Program-made: the position numbers and the translations under genes
Shown here: in pieces, positions 60,001-64,000 of the stretch
Position numbering within the stretch: position 1 is the stretch's first letter
Layout: each line of letters begins with the position of its first letter
DNA from: Phoronis australis
Taxonomy: Eukaryota; Phoronida; Phoronidae
Direction of reading: 5' to 3'
DNA length: 64,000 nt
Assembly: GCA_002633005.1 (NCBI GenBank)
Contig: NMRA01000189.1
Coordinates: forward strand, 421,168 to 485,167
The notes under the pieces: model-generated
Database searches by the model: none
What the model saw: only the letters and a program-made list of their open reading frames with translations
What the model was told of the DNA's origin: nothing

Positions 60001-62502
60001 GTTGATAAATTACGATAATTTTACAGAAAGTTGTGCTGAAATCCCAGGGTGAAAAGTCGTCGATGCGCCGCTACCTCGCGATCGTTGACAGGATAGCTTG
60101 AATAAAATATAGTTTCGACTCAACAAATTATCTGAAATCCTCACTTAAGTTTTCCAAGTAGCGTCCCTAAGATTATAAGTTCCTATGGAGTCTGTATTAA
60201 GAACAAGATCCGTTTAAATATGCGCAAAATTGTACCCAGCAACATGAGAAAAATCTCTGGACGAACTCACATGTCGTAGTCACGTTTTGAAGATCGTCTG
60301 CTTGTGTGAGTGAGCGAGCGCGTGTGTGTCATCAGCGTTCGTTTGCCGGAGTAAACGCAATGTAACGACTTAGGCGTGCATTGTAACTAAAGAAATAACA
60401 CAAGCTGATCACATGTACTATTCAAATGTGTGAGAATTGTCTCTGTAGGGCCTAAGGCTGAAAGTCATTGAGTCGCTGAGGGACTGGATGTGTGACAGTC
60501 TGAGTTATTTTCCGGGAGATTGGGGGGCGGAGGTGTCCACTACGAGCGGGACATTTTATTAGGTACTTTACTTTGAAAACACTTATTATGAATACATTAA
60601 AAAGGGATTAATAAAAAAAGCAATCTCTCTTAAAAATAACGCAACATTTTTACGGCATTAGAAACTTTCTGAAATAAGTGCCAATCTATATTTCTAGCCG
60701 ATGTGCTACCCGAAAACTAATGTCTGCGATAACAAGTGACACGTATGTAGCACGCGCTTCCTGATCACATGCTTTTAACAACAATTTTTTTATTCATGAG
60801 ACCGTCGTTAGCTGAATGGGCACTTCGAGCACAATTCGTGGTTTTCACGTGTACGCCCTACAAAATGTCAAAAAGTAGCTCACACCTGACCAAGTTCAGT
60901 GTATATTTTTGAAACATACATAAATACCTCCAGTGGAGACATGAAGGCTATAGACTAGAGAAAAGATAGTGTTGACAACTGATATTGATCTCTAGAAATC
61001 TGCGTTGAGTTTGGAATTGGTATTGTGGAGAACACTGCCATACTAAGTGTGCTGCCACCTTCTGTCATCTGACTGAATGACCAAACTAACACATTTGTTC
61101 CTGTTAAGCTTCTTCACATGTCCTCAGTTTTCGTCCATTGTCATATTTCTTCCTGTCTGGCATTACAATTACATGTAGGATCAGTCAGAAACAGGAAGAA
61201 AAAACAATGACACATTCTTAGTACTAATACGATGCCTGTTTTATAAGTGGCTTGGTTAATAAAAATGTGCACCTCAATGTAGTTACCCCAAAAGGTATGA
61301 AGCAGCGAAACCTGGTTTTGGTTTAGATATGGTTATCTTATGTTTATCTTTTAACTTGAGACTAATTACGTCAGAATGGTGTAGCTTTGTGTGTGCGTGT
61401 CTTTGTGTGTGCGTGCGTGCTTGCATGTGCGTGTGTGTGTTGTTTTGTATTGTTTCTCCTTTTATTTATTTGTTTTTGCACCGTATACCTGATGTTGAGA
61501 TGTAAACACTTATAAGTTTGATTTTCCGACGATAACAACTTTTATTAAATTGATGAAAAAAACAGATATGAACTACAACTTGCTCATCCACATTTTTTAA
61601 ATTACGTGTAATGTGTAATGACTTTTATCAATCCTCAAAGCATTGGAGCATGTTTTAAGTTTCTTACAAAGTCTGCGGAATTGACAAATATGACTAAATC
61701 CTTAGGGAAGGTATACAATTATTGTGGGAAAATACCAGCCTCTTAGAACCACTGGATTCACTTCATGGCTATGCGAGGAACTGTTTTGTACTGCGTTGAG
61801 AAGTGGATATGATGTCTGATTAGAAGCCAAATCAGTCACTTAAAACGAATATTCACAAGGCTTTTTCTCAGTGGTCGTATGATTAATTGGCCTGACAGTA
61901 ATGTGCAAAATGACCTTGTTCTGGCCAGTCACGTATGATCACCACGGGCAAACAGAGTCTAACCACAATTTGTTCCGTATGTAAACACTAGCACATTATC
62001 CAGAAGTGATATTTTGTGATACATGTATGCCTTGCGATCAGACAGCATGTGAGCGATGTATCAGATAATTAGTGTGTTTGTCATTTTGTGAAGGCATGAA
62101 TAGTGTGCCAGGAGGTGACAGAACAAGCTTTGGTTGAAATAGACAACATGGGGTTCAGCATCTTTTAAAGCAAATTGGTTTTATTTACAACTGTTAACCA
62201 CTACTTGAAGGGAACACATTTCTTCCTCTCTGACTAGATTTGCATTCTTGACTTGTTGTAGTTTGACTCTGGCAACTGACCTTGTGGACACTATATGTGA
62301 CTTTGCTTAATAGTTTATAATCTTCATGCAGATATCAGATTCCTTCAAACGTTTTGGAATATCTGACGAGGAGACGAGCATTCTTGTCGTTGCTATCCAC
62401 CCTAATGGGCAGTCTGTTCTGGACATTCTGGACAAAGTGGAGGGCACCATGGTTGATCTATCCCAGCTAGAGACTTCCTGTGATACGCAGGCCATCATGA
62501 AG
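57040..62502 (+). CDS. TPRKB: TPRKB, Cgi121-type subunit of the EKC/KEOPS complex (last exon missing)
   Basis: Binds the kinase-like subunit PRPK/Bud32 and tRNA in KEOPS, which makes t6A at position 37 of ANN-decoding tRNAs. Exons 57040-57186, 59444-59566 and 62332-62502, all phase 0, give 147 residues; a donor follows at 62503 and the C-terminal part (about 28 residues in human, 175 total) is beyond the window. Features: SVTIALFNDVKNASQLKQMA, WQVLMAANQAIHLHKTDAKK, TRQLHSEVIYSLASSRN, SDSFKRFGISDEETSILVVA, matching the family's DVKNA, A-x-H, T-R-T/Q-x-x-E-x-x-x-x-L and F-G-I-S patterns. Start is the first AUG in frame; the upstream AUG at 57018 closes at once. Divergent from ALG10. Confidence 0.93.
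57425..57555 (+). mobile_element. tRNA-derived SINE head, TPRKB intron 1, copy 1
   Basis: ATTAGCTGAATGGTTAGCAT (A-box-like) then GTCGCTGGTTGGATTCCTGG (B-box-like, one base off) and GTCAGGTAATCTCGGCTA, the same tail as at 13740. Preceded by CAGGCAATTGCC, shared with copy 2. Confidence 0.65.
57826..57940 (+). mobile_element. tRNA-derived SINE head, TPRKB intron 1, copy 2
   Basis: Repeats the flank AATCATATGAGCCT and CAGGCAATTGCC of copy 1, then a shortened head with TTCGGTTCCCCCATCGGGTAA. A deletion removed the middle of the tRNA part. Confidence 0.6.
58004..58095. repeat. Foldback element, about 38-bp imperfect arms
   Basis: CCTCTTTAAAATGATTGCTG...GGTTTCACT pairs with AGTGAAAAATGGTTCTCAAC...ATTTTGAAGAGG around a short unique centre. 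Likely a small MITE in TPRKB intron 1. Confidence 0.6.
58800..58950 (+). repeat. Diverged SINE body, TPRKB intron 1
   Basis: Ordered words GCCTCACACTGGCTAAA, CATCAAAGTCAT, GCATAGAAGGACACC and GGGCCTGTC match the 13195 body. Confidence 0.55.
59811..60880 (+). mobile_element. Degraded second copy of the 46472 transposon, TPRKB intron 2
   Basis: Left terminus TACGGTATTTGCTGTAATAA then GGTGCCC; internal words as listed for 46472-47799, in the same order. The right terminus is lost, so the end given is approximate. It interrupts no exon. Confidence 0.7.
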
Positions 62503-63847
62503 GTAAGACTTGAGCATTGGTCAGTGTGGTCATCTTAGACCATGCACACTGTTACTGAGAAGAGTCTGACTTTACCTGCATCCGATGAAATCTTGTCCCA
62601 GTCGGATGTGACTTTGCGAGTTATGCTGTGTTGTTTTGATTGTCCATATTCTTCAATGTTGGAGACTGGCATGAGAAATAAGTGCTGAGTTTCGTCACTG
62701 TTGTTGAAATGTGAACTGAAAAGTTACACTTTGATAAAGGTGCATGCAAACAGCTCTGTAAAGCTTTACCCTTATGTTGTCAAAGTAGTTAATAATCTCT
62801 CACAGGGATTCTGCATTTTGAGAACCAGTTTTCTCCACTGAATTACAGGCATCGAACTGGTTCTCAAAATACGGGGACCCTTGTGAGTGACTATTTTAAT
62901 GATTAAAATAGTGTGAACAGCACTTTGAATCATGTTAAGGCAGTAACTGATGTTCTTATTGATAAGAAATTAAGTTTTTTCGTACAAAAATATTGCGATT
63001 AAGTTCCAGGAAAATGCTGTGCCCACAAAACGATTAGTACGCAAAAACTTGAAAAACTATAAGACGCTTGGAAACTACAGAATCCTTGAAAATTACAGAA
63101 TCCTTGGAACCAGGTCTGATATCTATGTAGAACAGTGCAAAAAGTACCAAAAGTGTCACTAGCGGTGTTTGTCCAAACTTCAGTAAAAAAAGGTTCTGCA
63201 TGTGAATTCTAAATTAACACTTTGCTAGATGTTTAGCACAGTTTCGAATCGTGTGTTCCTTGAGTCACGTGGAATTAATGACCTCTGCTGCCACCTGGTG
63301 CACTGAGACTCTCCTGCTTCACAGCTGGTGAAAAAGAGGCTCACAACATTACTTGAATAGCTGGGTTGTAACTACAAATTGTTGACAATTATGCATCAAC
63401 AAATCAGTTGAGTGACAGACCTGCTTTACACTCTGATACATTTGAACACAGTGCTGTTTGTTTGACCACTATCGCAAGGTGTTGTTTAACTTTGGACATC
63501 CATGCACTGGGGTGTAAGCACCTATAGGACGCTACCGTTGTCGCATCTTTGTTGGATATAATAATACAGGTAGAATGGATATCATACCTTGGGTGCACAT
63601 CAGCCCCTTACCGATAAATGCTTGCAAAATGAACAAGGATCTCTATGCAACCAGCTTGTGACCTAGTTCTCCCTCTAACTGCTGACCATGGGGAATAATT
63701 TAAAATTTTTTGGCACCCAAGGGATGTTCATATACAGTAAACTGATATCATTGTCACAAAACACACTCCAATTTAGACACTGCCTTGAGTGGATTTTCTG
63801 CTAGGCATATGCATTTTTACACATGGAAGTTAAATATGTATGTCCTT
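62503..63847. other. TPRKB intron 3 (part), no exon found
   Basis: I searched for the last TPRKB exon (expected lysine/leucine-rich, near KKIYKL in human) and saw none with splice sites, so it lies beyond 64000. The tract contains the foldback at 62800 and short incidental frames. Confidence 0.5.
62800..62888. repeat. Foldback element, about 30-bp arms
   Basis: CACAGGGATTCTGCATTTTG then AGAACCAGTT pairs with AACTGGTTCTCAAAATACGG then GGACCCTTGTG, separated by about 28 bases. Confidence 0.65.
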
Positions 63848-64000
63848 GTGTGTGTGTGTGTGTGTTTGTGTTTGTGTGTGTGTGTGTGGTTGTGTGTGTG
63901 TGCATGTGTGTGTGTGGTGTGTGTGTGTGGTTGTTTGTGTGTGTGCGTGTGTGGTTGTGTGTGTATGTGTGTGTGTGTGTGTGTATGTGTTTGTGTGTGT
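63848..64000. repeat. TG/CA microsatellite at the right edge
   Basis: Interrupted (TG)n with TT and GC variants, running off the window. A shorter GT-rich tract is at 61388-61442. Confidence 0.95.

Overview
The window is animal nuclear DNA. Genes have many introns with GT/AG borders, introns are AT-rich, and the space between exons is full of small DNA transposons, tRNA-derived SINEs, minisatellites and retroelement scraps. No bacterial-type operon is present. The species cannot be fixed from sequence alone. Several local blocks occur twice in tandem, meeting at a single N, and one copy holds insertions the other lacks. This is what an unmerged diploid assembly of a very heterozygous animal (for example a broadcast-spawning marine invertebrate such as an amphioxus) looks like.

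Five protein genes are supported. Left to right: (1) the 5' part of DCPS, the scavenger mRNA decapping enzyme, minus strand, two coding exons (2345-2006 and 355-210), running off the left edge; (2) a two-coding-exon C2H2 zinc-finger gene, plus strand, 3770-6688; (3) WASHC4 (SWIP/KIAA1033 type), plus strand, 12723-50241, for which I could place 29 coding exons whose phases all agree and give 1191 residues; (4) ALG10, minus strand, 56823-53671, three exons, 475 residues; (5) TPRKB (Cgi121 subunit of KEOPS), plus strand, from 57040, with the last exon beyond the right edge. ALG10 and TPRKB are head to head with about 216 bp between start codons; DCPS and the zinc-finger gene are also divergent. 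WASHC4 and ALG10 are convergent. The genes are housekeeping and functionally unrelated: mRNA decay, endosomal actin control, N-glycan precursor synthesis, tRNA t6A modification.

The non-coding part holds most of the novelty. Three repeat tracts (25.4-26.5 kb and 35.5-36.3 kb in one orientation, 51.6-53.3 kb in the other) carry a C/G-rich core close to the CTCF consensus (CCACTAGGGGGCGC-like), repeated roughly every 145-150 bp in the third tract within a higher-order unit of about 790 bp. A 25-bp minisatellite at the end of WASHC4 exon 20 has copied the exon's own 5' splice site several times. A spacer-less palindrome of about 80-bp arms at 31.15-31.31 kb carries a hammerhead-like core, and a Penelope-like GIY-YIG fragment near 49.7 kb lies beside a related core. 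WASHC4 itself ends in a separate exon coding a polyproline tail not found in the human protein. One transposon (36733-37215) is seen with its empty allele because both haplotypes are in the window.

Five pairs of duplicated blocks (7742-9410/10201-11781, 13195-13713/13769-14287, 18812-19598/19600-20385, 34290-34754/34756-35247, 36403-38908/39300-41283) should be collapsed before any gene prediction, because they duplicate or truncate WASHC4 exons 5, 21, 22 and 23.
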